Shown: positions 8,775-18,789 of the stretch, one piece after another | Layout: every line of letters starts with the position of its first letter | Numbering within the stretch: the stretch's first letter is position 1 | Origin: Pseudonocardia cypriaca | GTDB taxonomy: Bacteria; Actinomycetota; Actinomycetes; Mycobacteriales; Pseudonocardiaceae | Reading direction: 5' to 3' | Length of the DNA stretch: 64,000 nt | NCBI RefSeq assembly: GCF_006717045.1 | Contig: NZ_VFPH01000003.1 | Coordinates: 620,001 to 684,000 of the forward strand | The notes under the pieces: model-generated | Told to the model about the DNA's origin: nothing | Database searches by the model: none | The model's input: only the letters and a program-made list of their open reading frames with translations | Program-made: the position numbers and the translations under genes

Positions 8775-10051
8775 CCCTTCGGCGGACTTGGCGCCGCGCG
8801 GGCGGCGCGGCGACGATCGTCGCGGCTCTGGTGCTGGCGGGCTGCAGCACCCGGGCACCGGAACCGGCGGCGGGCGGCGGGGGCGGCCAGGTCGCCACCG
8901 ACGTCGGCGTGAGCGCAGAGGCCATCACGCTCGGGGTGCTCACGGACACGTCGGGGCCCTTCCGCAACCTGGGCACCGGCATCACCCAGGGCAACCAGCT
9001 GTGGGCCGACGAGCTGAACGGGCGCGGCGGCATCTGCGGGCGGAAGGTCGAGCTCGAGGTCGCCGACAGCGGCTACAAGGCCGACACCGCGACCACGGTG
9101 TACCGCCAGCAGCAGCCCAACGTGCTCGGCTACCTCCAGCTGCTCGGCTCCCCGATCAACGCGGCGCTGCGCGGCAACCTCGAGACCGACGAGGTGACCT
9201 CGCTGGCGCTGTCCTGGTCGTCGTTCATCCTCGACAACCCGTACCAGATCATCCCCGGCACCACGTACGACCTGGAGATGATCAACGGCCTGGCGTACCT
9301 GCAGCAGCAGGGCCTGATCGCCGACGGCGACACGCTCGGCCACATCTACATCGGCGGCGAGTACGGCGACAACGGGTTCCTCGGCGCGCAGTACTACGCG
9401 CAGCAGCACGGGATGGCCCTCCAGCCGGCGAAGGTCGCAGCCGCCGACACCGACATGACCAACATCGTCACCGGCTTCCAGGGCGCGGGCGTCAAGGCGA
9501 TCCTGCTGACCACCACGCCCGCGCAGACCGCCTCCGCGCTCAACGCGGCGAGCGCGCTCGGCCTGAACGTGCCGGTCGTCGGCAACAACCCCGTGTTCGA
9601 CCCGGCCACGAACCTCGCGGGACCCGCGGCGGCGTCCGTGGGCAACCTCTACGTGGTGGCCAGCAGCGTGCCTTACTCCGCCGAGGTGCCGAAGGCCAAG
9701 GAGGTGCAGCAGGCGTTCGAGGCGAAGTTCCCGGACGCGGGCAAGAACTACGGAGTGCCGTACGGCTACGCGGGCGGGCTGATCTGGGAGCAGATCCTCA
9801 CCAAGGCCTGCGAGAACGGTGACCTCACCCGCAAGGGCGTGCACGACGCGTTCCTGGCGAGCCAGAACATCACCACCGGTGACCTCGTGGCGAGCGAGCT
9901 CGACTTCTCGAAGGCCGGGTCGCCACCGAGCCGATCGGTCTACATCGCACAGGCCGACCCGGCGCAGGAGGGCGGGCTGCGCCAGGTGGTCGAGCCGTTC
10001 ACGGCGGCGGAGGCACAGGCCTACAAGGCACCGCACCAGCAAGGCGCCTGA
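8771..10051 (+). CDS. Periplasmic-type substrate-binding lipoprotein (LivK/Peripla_BP_6 family)
   Basis: A 426-residue lipoprotein that captures the ligand for the liv-type importer. A basic signal peptide and lipobox LVLAGC place the lipidated Cys at 25. A Gly-rich linker is followed by two Peripla_BP_6 lobes beginning ITLGVLTDTSGPFRNLG. AGGAGAGG lies 8-15 bases before the ATG, and the start overlaps livM. As last gene in the operon with its own strong ribosome-binding site, it may be made in excess, as binding proteins usually are. Ligand unknown: the family binds branched-chain amino acids, amides, urea or aromatic compounds. Confidence 0.9.
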   Translation: MTLRRTWRRAGGAATIVAALVLAGCSTRAPEPAAGGGGGQVATDVGVSAEAITLGVLTDTSGPFRNLGTGITQGNQLWADELNGRGGICGRKVELEVADSGYKADTATTVYRQQQPNVLGYLQLLGSPINAALRGNLETDEVTSLALSWSSFILDNPYQIIPGTTYDLEMINGLAYLQQQGLIADGDTLGHIYIGGEYGDNGFLGAQYYAQQHGMALQPAKVAAADTDMTNIVTGFQGAGVKAILLTTTPAQTASALNAASALGLNVPVVGNNPVFDPATNLAGPAAASVGNLYVVASSVPYSAEVPKAKEVQQAFEAKFPDAGKNYGVPYGYAGGLIWEQILTKACENGDLTRKGVHDAFLASQNITTGDLVASELDFSKAGSPPSRSVYIAQADPAQEGGLRQVVEPFTAAEAQAYKAPHQQGA

Positions 10052-10137
10052 CCGGGCCTGGGTCAGGGGCGGGATCGGGGTGGGGCCAGGGGTCGCCCCG
10101 GAGGTGGCGGCCCGGTCGCGGCGGCAGAGTCGACGCC

Positions 10138-10443
10138 ATGGACTCCACCACCGAACAGACCACCCGCCTCTCGACGGACGCCGCCTCCCCGCTGGACGGG
10201 GCCGCGGTGTCGCCGTCCATCGCGCCGGCCGCCGAGGCCGGGGCCCGTCCGAAGTTCCGGCTGCGCCGCAGCCGCACCGACCGCATGGTCGCCGGGGTCT
10301 GCGGCGGGCTCGCCGAGGACCTCGGGGTGGACGCGACCCTGCTCCGCATCGGCCTCGTGACGCTCACGGTGCTCGGCTTCGGCACGGGTGTGCTCGTCTA
10401 CGCCGCGATCTGGATGCTCGCCCCGGAGACGGCCGAGGCGTGA
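10138..10443 (+). CDS. PspC-domain protein
   Basis: A 101-residue protein with a disordered N-terminal 40 residues and then a PspC domain: RRSRTDRMVAGVCGGLAEDLGVD, arginine and a hydrophobic helix (IGLVTLTVLGFGTGVLVYAAIWML, about 68-92). PspC domains sense or bind membranes in envelope stress responses. It stands alone; no pspA is visible. It converges with the LtrA gene 8 bases away. Confidence 0.85.
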   Translation: MDSTTEQTTRLSTDAASPLDGAAVSPSIAPAAEAGARPKFRLRRSRTDRMVAGVCGGLAEDLGVDATLLRIGLVTLTVLGFGTGVLVYAAIWMLAPETAEA

Positions 10444-10451
10444 GCCGGGCC

Positions 10452-11666
10452 TCAGTGATCGTGGGCGGCGCCGCGCACCTCGCGGCGCTGCTCGGCGTGG
10501 CGGAAGGTCTCGTAGCCGATCAGCGCGGCGAGCACGACCGCGAGCACGGCGAGGGTGACCAGCGCGGGCAGCATCGCCACGACGGGGAGCAGGGCGAGCA
10601 GGAGCACCACGACGACCAGCCGCTCGATGTTGAGCGAGCCGGCGACGTACCGCGTGAAGCCGACGTGCCCGAGTAGGTACAGCGCGGCTCCGCCGTAGAG
10701 GGCCGCGAGCGGGATGCCGTAGATCGGGTCGGCCACGGTGTGGCCCTCCTCGCCGCCGACGTAGCCCAGCACCTTCTTGAGCCCGAGCGCCATGAGCACG
10801 ATGCCGGCGACCATCGGCAGGTGCAGCATCGTGTAGCCACCGCGGGCGAGCCGGACCTGCCGCTCGCCGTCGGCCGCGACCAGGGCCCGTTCGGTGATCA
10901 GCGCCGTGATGTCGAAGTACGCCCACCACAGTGCGCCCGACACGACGAGCCCGAGCACCGACGCCGCGATGATCGGCCACGAGATCGGGAGGTGGGCGAC
11001 GCCCACCCCGATTGCCACGATCGACTCGCCCAGCGCCACGATGATGATCAGTCCGTACCGCTCGGCGTAGTGGGCCGCCGAGCCCATCCGCCACTTGCTG
11101 CCCGCGGCGAGCGTGCCGAGGTAGTCGCCCGCCAGTGCGGCGAACCAGAGCACCGTCTGCGTGGTTCCGCTGGTCTGCGACGCGATCAGCAGCAGGATCG
11201 TGCCGGCGAGCATCGAGGGCAGGAAGCGCAGGATCTGGCCGCGCAGCTGCTCGTCCTCCCGGCTGGCCAGCCAGAACAGCGCGATGTGGACGGCCCGCAC
11301 GACGAAGTAGCAGCAGGCGAACACCATCGGGCCGTGCAGGCCGCCCGGCAGGTCGTCGAAGGCCTCGGGGATCGTGATGGCCTGGACGAACATCGCCGCC
11401 ATCGCGGCGAACAACCCGAGGCGCATGAGTCCCTGCTCGGCGCGGAGCAGGCTGCAGAGCCACGAGTAGCCGATCCAGCACCACCACAGCACGGCGATGG
11501 CCAGTACGCCGCGCAGGACGTCGACGGCGCGCGCTTCCTCGGCCATGAACTCCGTGACCTGCGTGAGCGCGAAGACGAACACGAGGTCGAAGAACAGCTC
11601 GAGCGGGGTGACCGCCTCGCGCTCGTCGACGGCCTCGAGGCGCCGGCCCCGCCGTGGAGTGCTCAT
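10452..11666 (-). CDS. Low-temperature-requirement protein A (LtrA) family membrane protein
   Basis: A 404-residue polytopic membrane protein with about eleven hydrophobic helices. The N-terminal TPLELFFDLVFVFALTQ and the ERYGLIIIVALGESIVAIG signature are hallmarks of the LtrA family, named from a Listeria gene needed for growth in the cold. The biochemical role is unknown. The start at 11666 gives MSTPRRGRR with a basic N-terminus. The C-terminal tail is charged and His-rich (RHAEQRREVRGAAHDH). Confidence 0.88.
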   Translation of the reverse strand: MSTPRRGRRLEAVDEREAVTPLELFFDLVFVFALTQVTEFMAEEARAVDVLRGVLAIAVLWWCWIGYSWLCSLLRAEQGLMRLGLFAAMAAMFVQAITIPEAFDDLPGGLHGPMVFACCYFVVRAVHIALFWLASREDEQLRGQILRFLPSMLAGTILLLIASQTSGTTQTVLWFAALAGDYLGTLAAGSKWRMGSAAHYAERYGLIIIVALGESIVAIGVGVAHLPISWPIIAASVLGLVVSGALWWAYFDITALITERALVAADGERQVRLARGGYTMLHLPMVAGIVLMALGLKKVLGYVGGEEGHTVADPIYGIPLAALYGGAALYLLGHVGFTRYVAGSLNIERLVVVVLLLALLPVVAMLPALVTLAVLAVVLAALIGYETFRHAEQRREVRGAAHDH

Positions 11667-11725
11667 GTGGCAGATCGTGCACCAGCGGATGCCCGCTCAC
11701 CAGGGGGATCGCCCGGTACGCGAAA

Positions 11726-11740
11726 GTTCGTCCCACGAAT
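11726..11740. promoter_or_regulatory. Candidate MarR operator upstream of the marR gene
   Basis: GTTCGTCCCACGAAT matches 13 of 15 positions of the two perfect-arm boxes after the regulator gene (GTTCGTGCCACGAAC). It sits 18 bases before the marR start, just upstream of the -10-like TAGGCT, so a bound regulator would block its own promoter. Confidence 0.6.
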
Positions 11741-11758
11741 TGTCGGTAGGCTCGCCCT

Positions 11759-12229
11759 ATGGCCGAGCCTGGCGAGGAGATCGGAGTCGTCGCTGCGCTG
11801 GTGCGCTCCGCGTTCCTGGTGAATGCCGTCTACGCCGAGTCCGGCCGCGAGCACGGTCTCACGCCGCAGCAGGGACAGCTGTTGTGCGTGCTGATGGGGA
11901 AGCCGTACGGCATGGGCGAGCTGGGCGCCACGCTGCGCCTCGCCAAGTCGAGCCTGACCGGCCTGGTCGACCGCAGCGAGCGCATCGGCCTGGTCCGCCG
12001 GGAGGCCGACCCGCAGGACATGCGGGCGGTGCGGGTGGCGCTGACGCAGCAGGGGAGGCGGCTCGCGGAGGAGTTCTACGTCGAGACCTGCCGGCGGATC
12101 GCCGAGCTGGCGGCCGGCCTCGACGCGGCCGAACGCGACGGGCTGGCCACCCTGCTCGGCCGCGTCGTACTGGACAACGAGGTACCGATGGTGTTCCTGG
12201 AGGCCGGCGCGGGCCGGGCAGTGCCCTAG
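11759..12229 (+). CDS. MarR-family transcriptional regulator
   Basis: A 156-residue winged-helix regulator. The HTH region reads GLTPQQGQLLCVLMGKPYGMGELGATLRLAKSSLTGLVDRSERIGLVRREADPQDMRAVRVALTQQG, the usual MarR order of recognition helix then wing (about 35-100), followed by a dimerisation helix. TAGGCT ends 6 bases before the ATG with no ribosome-binding site, so the message is probably leaderless. One operator-like box lies upstream and two lie between this gene and the LLM oxidoreductase, so the pair looks like one regulated unit. Ligand unknown. Confidence 0.9.
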   Translation: MAEPGEEIGVVAALVRSAFLVNAVYAESGREHGLTPQQGQLLCVLMGKPYGMGELGATLRLAKSSLTGLVDRSERIGLVRREADPQDMRAVRVALTQQGRRLAEEFYVETCRRIAELAAGLDAAERDGLATLLGRVVLDNEVPMVFLEAGAGRAVP

Positions 12230-12240
12230 GACACAGTGAA

Positions 12241-12276
12241 GTTCGTGGCACGAACTAATAGGTTCGTGCCACGAAC
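12241..12276. promoter_or_regulatory. Tandem MarR operator boxes before the LLM oxidoreductase gene
   Basis: Two 15-base inverted repeats, GTTCGTGGCACGAAC (12241-12255) and GTTCGTGCCACGAAC (12262-12276). Each has perfect 7-base arms about one central base. Their centres are 21 bases apart, two helical turns, so two dimers would bind the same face. They occupy the promoter of the gene at 12295. Confidence 0.75.
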
Positions 12277-12294
12277 TCACTCCTGGAGGCCACA

Positions 12295-13230
12295 ATGTCC
12301 GAGCCCGTATTCGGCTTCGGCGCCCACAGCACGATCGACGACGGTCCCGAGCTGCTCCGCATGGTGGAGCGGGCCGACCGGGACGGTCTCGACCTCTTCT
12401 CCCTGTCGGACCACCCGTACCTCGGCGCGCGCCTCGACGCGTACGCCTCGATCGGGTTCCTCCTCGGTCGCACCCAGCGCATCGCGGGCTTCGCCAACGT
12501 GACGAACCTGCCGCTCCGGCCCGCCCCGGTGCTGGCGCGCACCGTCACCTCGCTGTCGGCGCTCTCCGGCGGCCGCGTCGTGCTCGGCATGGGCGCCGGC
12601 GGGCTGTGGAACCGGATCTCCGACATGGGCGTGCCCCGGCTGTCGCCCGACGATGCCGTCCGCGCCTTCGAGGAGGCGATCGTGCTGGTCAGGAGGCTCG
12701 CGGGTGGTGGGCCGCCGGTCACATTCGAGGGCCGGTACCACCGGGTGGAGCAGATCGAGCCAGCGCCGGTGGCGGCGCCGCCGGTGTGGACCGGATCGGT
12801 CGGGCCGAAGTCCCTCGCCGCCACCGGGCGGGTCGCCGACGGCTGGCTCCCGGGCCACGCGGCCGACTGGCTGAGCGAGCGCTACCGGACGTCCCGGCCG
12901 ATCATCGACGACGCGGCCGCTGCGGTGGGCCGCGACCCGCGGGAGATCCGCACGATCTTCAACTTCCCCGGGCGGATCACCGAGCAGCCGCTGCCCGCCA
13001 CGCGCGACCGCGACGGCCGTTGGGTCGGCGGGTCGGTCGACCAGTGGGTCGAGGAGCTGACCGGGGCGGTGCTGGAGCACGGCGCGTCCGGCTTCATGCT
13101 CTTCTCGCCGAGCGGCGGCACGCCCGATGCGACCTCCGCCGCCCGCTGGGGCGGGGAGATCGTGCCGGCGGTCCGGGAGTCCGTCGCGGTCACGGGCGCA
13201 GCGCTCAGGGGTGCAGGATCGCGCCCTTGA
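12295..13230 (+). CDS. LLM-class F420-dependent-type oxidoreductase
   Basis: A 311-residue luciferase-like monooxygenase-fold enzyme expected to use F420 or FMN. Family features are FGFGAHS at the first strand, SLSDHPYL, the TNLPLRPAPVLARTVTSLSALSGGRVVLGMGAG stretch typical of F420-dependent members, and PVWTGSVGPKSLAATGRVADGWLPG. CTGGAGG lies 7 bases before the ATG. Two MarR-type boxes sit in the promoter, so it is probably induced by the ligand of the upstream regulator. Substrate unknown. The 3' end overlaps the convergent DUF2000 gene by 26 bases. Confidence 0.88.
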   Translation: MSEPVFGFGAHSTIDDGPELLRMVERADRDGLDLFSLSDHPYLGARLDAYASIGFLLGRTQRIAGFANVTNLPLRPAPVLARTVTSLSALSGGRVVLGMGAGGLWNRISDMGVPRLSPDDAVRAFEEAIVLVRRLAGGGPPVTFEGRYHRVEQIEPAPVAAPPVWTGSVGPKSLAATGRVADGWLPGHAADWLSERYRTSRPIIDDAAAAVGRDPREIRTIFNFPGRITEQPLPATRDRDGRWVGGSVDQWVEELTGAVLEHGASGFMLFSPSGGTPDATSAARWGGEIVPAVRESVAVTGAALRGAGSRP

Positions 13231-13612
13231 GCACCTTGTCCACGGCGTTGCGCGGCCCGTGCACGGCCAACCCCACCAGCTTCAGGTCGTCGCGGGCGAC
13301 GGCGCGCACGACCGCGCGGTTCGCCTCGTCGTGGCCGGTCGTGAACATCTCCTCGGTGTAGACGGCGGTCGGCAGCCCGCGGCGCACGGCCCGCTCGTGG
13401 GCCGCGGCCATCACCCCGGAGTCGCCGGTGAAGACGAGGACCGGCTGGCGGAACATCGGCGTGTACAGCGTGCCGTCCGCGTCGGCGTAAGGGTCGCCGA
13501 GCAGTTCCGCGTTGGCCGCGATCCCGCTCGCCAGGAACGCGGTGACGTTCAGCCGCTGCCAGACCTGCAGGTCGTCCCGCAGCAACACGGCGATCTTGGT
13601 GTCGAAACGCAC
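13205..13612 (-). CDS. DUF2000-family protein
   Basis: A 135-residue protein from GTG 13612. It begins FDTKIAVLLRDDLQVWQRLNVTAFLASG and contains YTPMFRQPVLVFTGD and GLPTAVYTEEMFTTGHDEANR, the pattern of DUF2000, a small alpha/beta family related in fold to peptidyl-tRNA hydrolase II-like proteins. Its start is 49 bases from the divergent AraC regulator, a common arrangement for a regulator and its target. Function unknown. Confidence 0.8.
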   Translation of the reverse strand: MRFDTKIAVLLRDDLQVWQRLNVTAFLASGIAANAELLGDPYADADGTLYTPMFRQPVLVFTGDSGVMAAAHERAVRRGLPTAVYTEEMFTTGHDEANRAVVRAVARDDLKLVGLAVHGPRNAVDKVLKGAILHP

Positions 13613-13661
13613 GCGCCGAGCGTGCCCGCACGGGCCGTCCCCGGTCTTGTACGTTCCTCAC

Positions 13662-14486
13662 ATGCCTGCCGTGCGGGCGTGGGCGCCGCAGGTGCCCGGC
13701 ATCACCGAGGTCTTCCACGCGTGGTTCACCGACCACGCGTACCCCGAGCACACCCACGACACGTGGACGCTGCTCGTCGTCGACGAGGGCGCGATCCGCT
13801 ACGACCTCGACCGGCACGAGCACGGCGCCCTCCGCCCCGGCGTCACGCTGCTGCCACCGCACGTCGCCCACACCGGACGGGCCGCCACCCCGGACGGCTT
13901 CCGCAAGCGGGTGCTCTACCTCGACGCCGAGGTCATCGACACCGGGCTCATCGGGCCGGCCGTCGACGCGCCCGCGCTCGACGACCCCGTGCTGCGCACC
14001 CGCGTCCACCAGCTGCATCGCGCCCTCGAGACACGGGGGACCGACCTCGAGGCCGAGAGCCGCCTCGCCCTGATCGGCGACCGGATCCGGCAGCACCTGC
14101 GGGCACCCGCGCCGCCGCCTGCGCCCGACCGGCTGGCCGCCGACCTGCGCGACCTGCTCGACGCCCGCATGGTGGCCGGGTTGGCCCTGCGCGACGCGGC
14201 CGCGCAGCTGCACGCCCACCCGGCGCAGCTGGTGCGCTCCTTCACCCGGGCGTTCGGGCTGCCGCCGCACCGCTACCTCACCGGACGGCGGATCGACGCG
14301 GCCCGCCGCCGCCTGCTCACCGGTGAGCCCGTGGCGCAGGTGGCCGTGGACGTCGGGTTCCACGACCAGGCGCACCTGCACCGGCACTTCACCCGCCTGG
14401 TCGGGACGACGCCGGGCCGCTACGCGCGCGGCGGGGTGCTCTCCCGTATCACGACCTCGCCGCGGACCCGGCGCACGCGGGGCTGA
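13662..14486 (+). CDS. AraC-family transcriptional regulator
   Basis: A 274-residue regulator with an AraC ligand-binding cupin (about 1-130; EHTHDTWTLLVVDEGAIRYDLDRHEHG) and a C-terminal double HTH (about 165-255; GLALRDAAAQLHAHPAQLVRSF, then GEPVAQVAVDVGFHDQAHLHRHF and PGRYAR). TACGTT ends 6 bases before the ATG, again suggesting a leaderless message. It is divergent from DUF2000 and converges on the LacI gene with a 67-base overlap, so the last about 20 residues are encoded opposite the LacI C-terminus. Confidence 0.9.
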   Translation: MPAVRAWAPQVPGITEVFHAWFTDHAYPEHTHDTWTLLVVDEGAIRYDLDRHEHGALRPGVTLLPPHVAHTGRAATPDGFRKRVLYLDAEVIDTGLIGPAVDAPALDDPVLRTRVHQLHRALETRGTDLEAESRLALIGDRIRQHLRAPAPPPAPDRLAADLRDLLDARMVAGLALRDAAAQLHAHPAQLVRSFTRAFGLPPHRYLTGRRIDAARRRLLTGEPVAQVAVDVGFHDQAHLHRHFTRLVGTTPGRYARGGVLSRITTSPRTRRTRG

Positions 14487-15466
14487 TCGGCGGGCTCCTG
14501 GAGCACCATCTCCAGAGCCCCCGCACCCAGCTCCTCCAGCGGCAGGCGCACCGTGGTGAGGGCGGGCGTGATGTCCCGCAGCGTCGCGATGTCGTCGAAC
14601 CCGGCCACGGCCATCCCGGACGGCAACGCCACCCCGCGGTCGCGCAGCGCCGCCATCGCGCCGACCGCCATCACGTCGTTGACCGCGAAGACGCAGGTGG
14701 CGCTGGTGCCGCGGTCGAGCAGCTCGTTCATCGCCGTGTAGCCGCCGTCGCGGGTGAACCCGCCGTACACGACGTCGTCCGCTTCGATCCGCACGCCCGC
14801 GCGGGCGACCCCGTCCCGGAACCCGGCGGTGCGGTCGCGAGCCGTCAGGAGGTCGGCCCGGCCGGCGAGCACGGCGAAGCGCTGGTGCCCGAGCCCGCAG
14901 AGCGCCTCGGCCAGCGCGCGGGCCCCGCCCCGGTTCTCCACCACCACGGTGTCGGCGGGGATCTTGCGCTGGCTGATGAACGCCACCCGGCCGCCCGCCT
15001 GCTCGAACGCGCGCACCTCGGCGGTCAGCCGGTCGAGCAGGTCGCGGTCCTGCACCCGGCTCCCGGCGATGATCACGGCTCGCGCACGCTGCCCGCGCAG
15101 CGCCGCGAGGTAGTCCAGCTCGCGCTCCTCACGCCCGAACGTGCACGCCATCGTGACCACGAGGCGCTCCCCCTCCGCGGCCCGGATGGCGCCTGCCGCG
15201 ATCGAGGAGAAGTAGGGGTCGGCGACGTCGCTGAGCACGAGCCCGACGATGTTGGTGCGGCCCCGCGCCATGGCCTGCGCCTGGGCGTTGGCCGAGTAGT
15301 GCAACGCGTCCGCCGCGGCGAGCACGCGCTCCTGCAGGTCGGGGCGCACCCGGCGGGTGCTGCCGTTGAGCGCTCTCGACGCCGTTGCCAGTGAGACGCC
15401 CGCCGCCTTCGCGACGTCGAGCAGGGTGACCGACGCGCCGGGCGCCCGCTCGCCGCGATCACTCAT
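14420..15466 (-). CDS. LacI-family transcriptional regulator
   Basis: A 348-residue sugar-type repressor. The LacI HTH (TLLDVAKAAGVSLATASRALNGS, about 14-36) with hinge helix region is followed by a periplasmic-binding-like ligand domain (NIVGLVLSDVADPYFSSIAAGAIRAAE ... VFAVNDVMAVGAMAALRDRGVALPSGMAVAGFDDI). The start is set at 15466, where GGAGGGAGG lies 6-14 bases upstream; the 13 extra upstream codons look untranslated. No transporter or catabolic gene is adjacent, so the effector cannot be guessed. Confidence 0.92.
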   Translation of the reverse strand: MSDRGERAPGASVTLLDVAKAAGVSLATASRALNGSTRRVRPDLQERVLAAADALHYSANAQAQAMARGRTNIVGLVLSDVADPYFSSIAAGAIRAAEGERLVVTMACTFGREERELDYLAALRGQRARAVIIAGSRVQDRDLLDRLTAEVRAFEQAGGRVAFISQRKIPADTVVVENRGGARALAEALCGLGHQRFAVLAGRADLLTARDRTAGFRDGVARAGVRIEADDVVYGGFTRDGGYTAMNELLDRGTSATCVFAVNDVMAVGAMAALRDRGVALPSGMAVAGFDDIATLRDITPALTTVRLPLEELGAGALEMVLQEPADQPRVRRVRGEVVIRESTPPRA

Positions 15467-15627
15467 CTCGGCCTCCCTCCACCGGGTGGGACCACCGGAC
15501 GCCACGCTGGTGCACGCGCGACCCGGCCGGGCTCGCGCGGGGCGAGCCTACCCCGCCCGGGCCCCAAGGAATGCGCATTCCCCCACATAGAGGCAGGTGC
15601 CACCCGGAGGGGGCACCGCCCGAGCGG

Positions 15628-16596
15628 TCACGTCAGGAGCAAGCTCTTCCCGATGAAGCGGCGGCCCTCGATGTCCGCGTGTGCCTCCGCCGCCGCGCCC
15701 AACGGGTAGGTCCGGCCGATGACCGGCACCAGCCGCCCGGCGGCGGTCTCGTCCAGCACCTTCCGCACGCGCCGCGGCCCGTCCGCCCAGAAGCCGGGCA
15801 ACTGCGCCATGGTCGCCACCCGCACGCGGCCGGCCACCTCACCGACCGCGGCCTCCGCGCCACTGCTCATGCCGTACCCGGAGAAGCGGCCACCGTCCAC
15901 CAACAGGCTCGCCGCCGCCGCGCCGACGGCGCCGCCGATGCCGTCGAAGACGACGTCCAGGCCACGGCCTCCGGTGAGCGTTCGGACGTCGCCCGGCCAG
16001 TCGGGCGAACCGTAGTCGACCGGGACGGCGCCCATGCTGCGCGCGGTGCCGGCCTTCTCCGCCCCGCGGACCGCCGCGATCGCCGTCGCACCGGCCCGCA
16101 CGACGAGCTGCACCAGCAGGTTCCCGAGCCCGCCCACTCCGGGCGCGACGAGCACCCGTTCCCCCGGGCGCACCGGAGTGGCCTCCAGGAGGGCCAACGC
16201 GGTGCTGCCGTCGTCCATCACGGCCATGGCGTGGCGGAGGTCGAGACCCGGCGGGACCGGATGGACCGCCTCCGGGTCCGCGATGGCGGTGTCGGCGTAC
16301 CCACCCCCGTACCCGCCGCTCCCGGCCCGGCCGACGACCCGGGTGCCGAGCCACCTCCCGTCGACGCCTGCCCCGATCGCCTCGACCGTGCCCCCGACAC
16401 TGCTGCCCGGCACGTAGGGCGGCTCGACCGCGAAGGCGGCCGGGCCGTGACCCGACCTGATCAGGGTGTCCATCCAGGTAAGGCTCACCACCTCGACGGC
16501 GATGCGCAGCTCGCCCGGCGCGGGAACCGCCGTCGGCAGTTCGACCGGCTCGAGGACGTCGGGGGGACCGAACCGCTGCACCATGATCGCTCGCAC
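15628..16596 (-). CDS. Medium-chain dehydrogenase/quinone oxidoreductase (zinc-free MDR)
   Basis: A 322-residue NADPH-dependent quinone-oxidoreductase-type enzyme. GTG 16596 gives VRAIMVQRFGPPDVLEPVE, the standard family N-terminus; ATG 16584 is an alternative. GroES-like domain to about 120, then a Rossmann domain with VLVAPGVGGLGNLLVQLVVRAGA (a variant of AAAGGVG). The zinc-binding cysteines of alcohol dehydrogenases are absent. The start lies next to a truncated WYL-regulator remnant, which suggests that deletion or insertion removed the rest of that gene. Confidence 0.87.
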   Translation of the reverse strand: MRAIMVQRFGPPDVLEPVELPTAVPAPGELRIAVEVVSLTWMDTLIRSGHGPAAFAVEPPYVPGSSVGGTVEAIGAGVDGRWLGTRVVGRAGSGGYGGGYADTAIADPEAVHPVPPGLDLRHAMAVMDDGSTALALLEATPVRPGERVLVAPGVGGLGNLLVQLVVRAGATAIAAVRGAEKAGTARSMGAVPVDYGSPDWPGDVRTLTGGRGLDVVFDGIGGAVGAAAASLLVDGGRFSGYGMSSGAEAAVGEVAGRVRVATMAQLPGFWADGPRRVRKVLDETAAGRLVPVIGRTYPLGAAAEAHADIEGRRFIGKSLLLT

Positions 16597-16628
16597 CGCG
16601 CCAGCCTGGAACGTCAACCCGGCTTCAG

Positions 16629-16803
16629 GTCAAGTGAACCGCCCGGCGAGCCCAACCCCGACGTCGAGGTCGACTTCGGCGGGCTCGACCACGCACTCGC
16701 CATGATCTGGGCACTGGGCCCGGACGCGGAGGTGCTGGGCCCGGAGCCCCTGCGCGCGGCGCTCGTGGAGCGCGCGGCGGCGACGGCAGCCCGGTACGGC
16801 TGA
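16629..16803 (+). pseudogene. C-terminal remnant of a WYL-domain (YafY-type) regulator
   Basis: The last 55 or so codons of an open frame read DVEVDFGGLDHALAMIWALGPDAEVLGPEPLRAALVERAAATAARYG and stop. This matches the end of the WYL/WCX region of YafY-family regulators (hydrophobic helix, a pattern like WALGPDAEVLGPEPLR, terminal Tyr). Upstream the frame runs antisense through the oxidoreductase with shadow composition and has no HTH or start. I read it as the tail of a gene whose front was lost. Recognition is by pattern only. Confidence 0.5.
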
Positions 16804-16840
16804 CCGGCGCACTCGTCCGCTGAGCGAGATGCAGAACGCC

Positions 16841-16875
16841 GCAGGGGCGGCACCCGGTGCGGGTGCCGCCCCTGC
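16841..16875. terminator. Strong GC hairpin, probable groEL terminator
   Basis: Perfect 15-bp arms GCAGGGGCGGCACCC (16841-16855) and its complement (16861-16875) enclose a 5-base loop. It starts 33 bases past the groEL stop codon. No T-run follows on either side, as is common in actinobacteria. It may also stop transcription coming from the left. Confidence 0.7.
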
Positions 16876-16907
16876 GGGACGTGCGGTACTGCTCGAGCTG
16901 CGTGGAC

Positions 16908-18536
<1,629 letters not shown>

Positions 18537-18638
18537 GGGGGTGTAGTCCTCCGTTGGGATGACCCGAAAGTCTCGTGTCGAGCGCGGCGCCCGCGACGGA
18601 CGACCGACAACCCTGCGTCGATCTCGCCCACCCGACCA

Positions 18639-18665
18639 TTGGCACTCTACCGTGCCGAGTGCCAG
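18639..18665 (-). promoter_or_regulatory. CIRCE element 1 (HrcA operator) of groEL
   Basis: TTGGCACTC - 9 bases - GAGTGCCAG. This fits the CIRCE consensus TTAGCACTC-N9-GAGTGCTAA with two changes that keep the inverted-repeat symmetry. It is the box nearer groEL, 103 bases from the ATG. Confidence 0.85.
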
Positions 18666-18673
18666 CCCCGGTT

Positions 18674-18700
18674 TTAGCACTCGCCGCATGCGAGTGCAAG
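18674..18700 (-). promoter_or_regulatory. CIRCE element 2 (HrcA operator) of groEL
   Basis: TTAGCACTC - 9 bases - GAGTGCAAG. The left arm matches the consensus exactly, the right arm in 7 of 9. The two boxes are 35 bases apart centre to centre, so two HrcA dimers probably flank or cover the groEL promoter. Confidence 0.88.
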
Positions 18701-18789
18701 GCGACCCGGCGCGGGATTCAGGGCCGGACACGGGTCGGGGGGACCGGCTGCCGCCGATCCCCCCGGACATCGTGGAACGCGGCGCCGAC

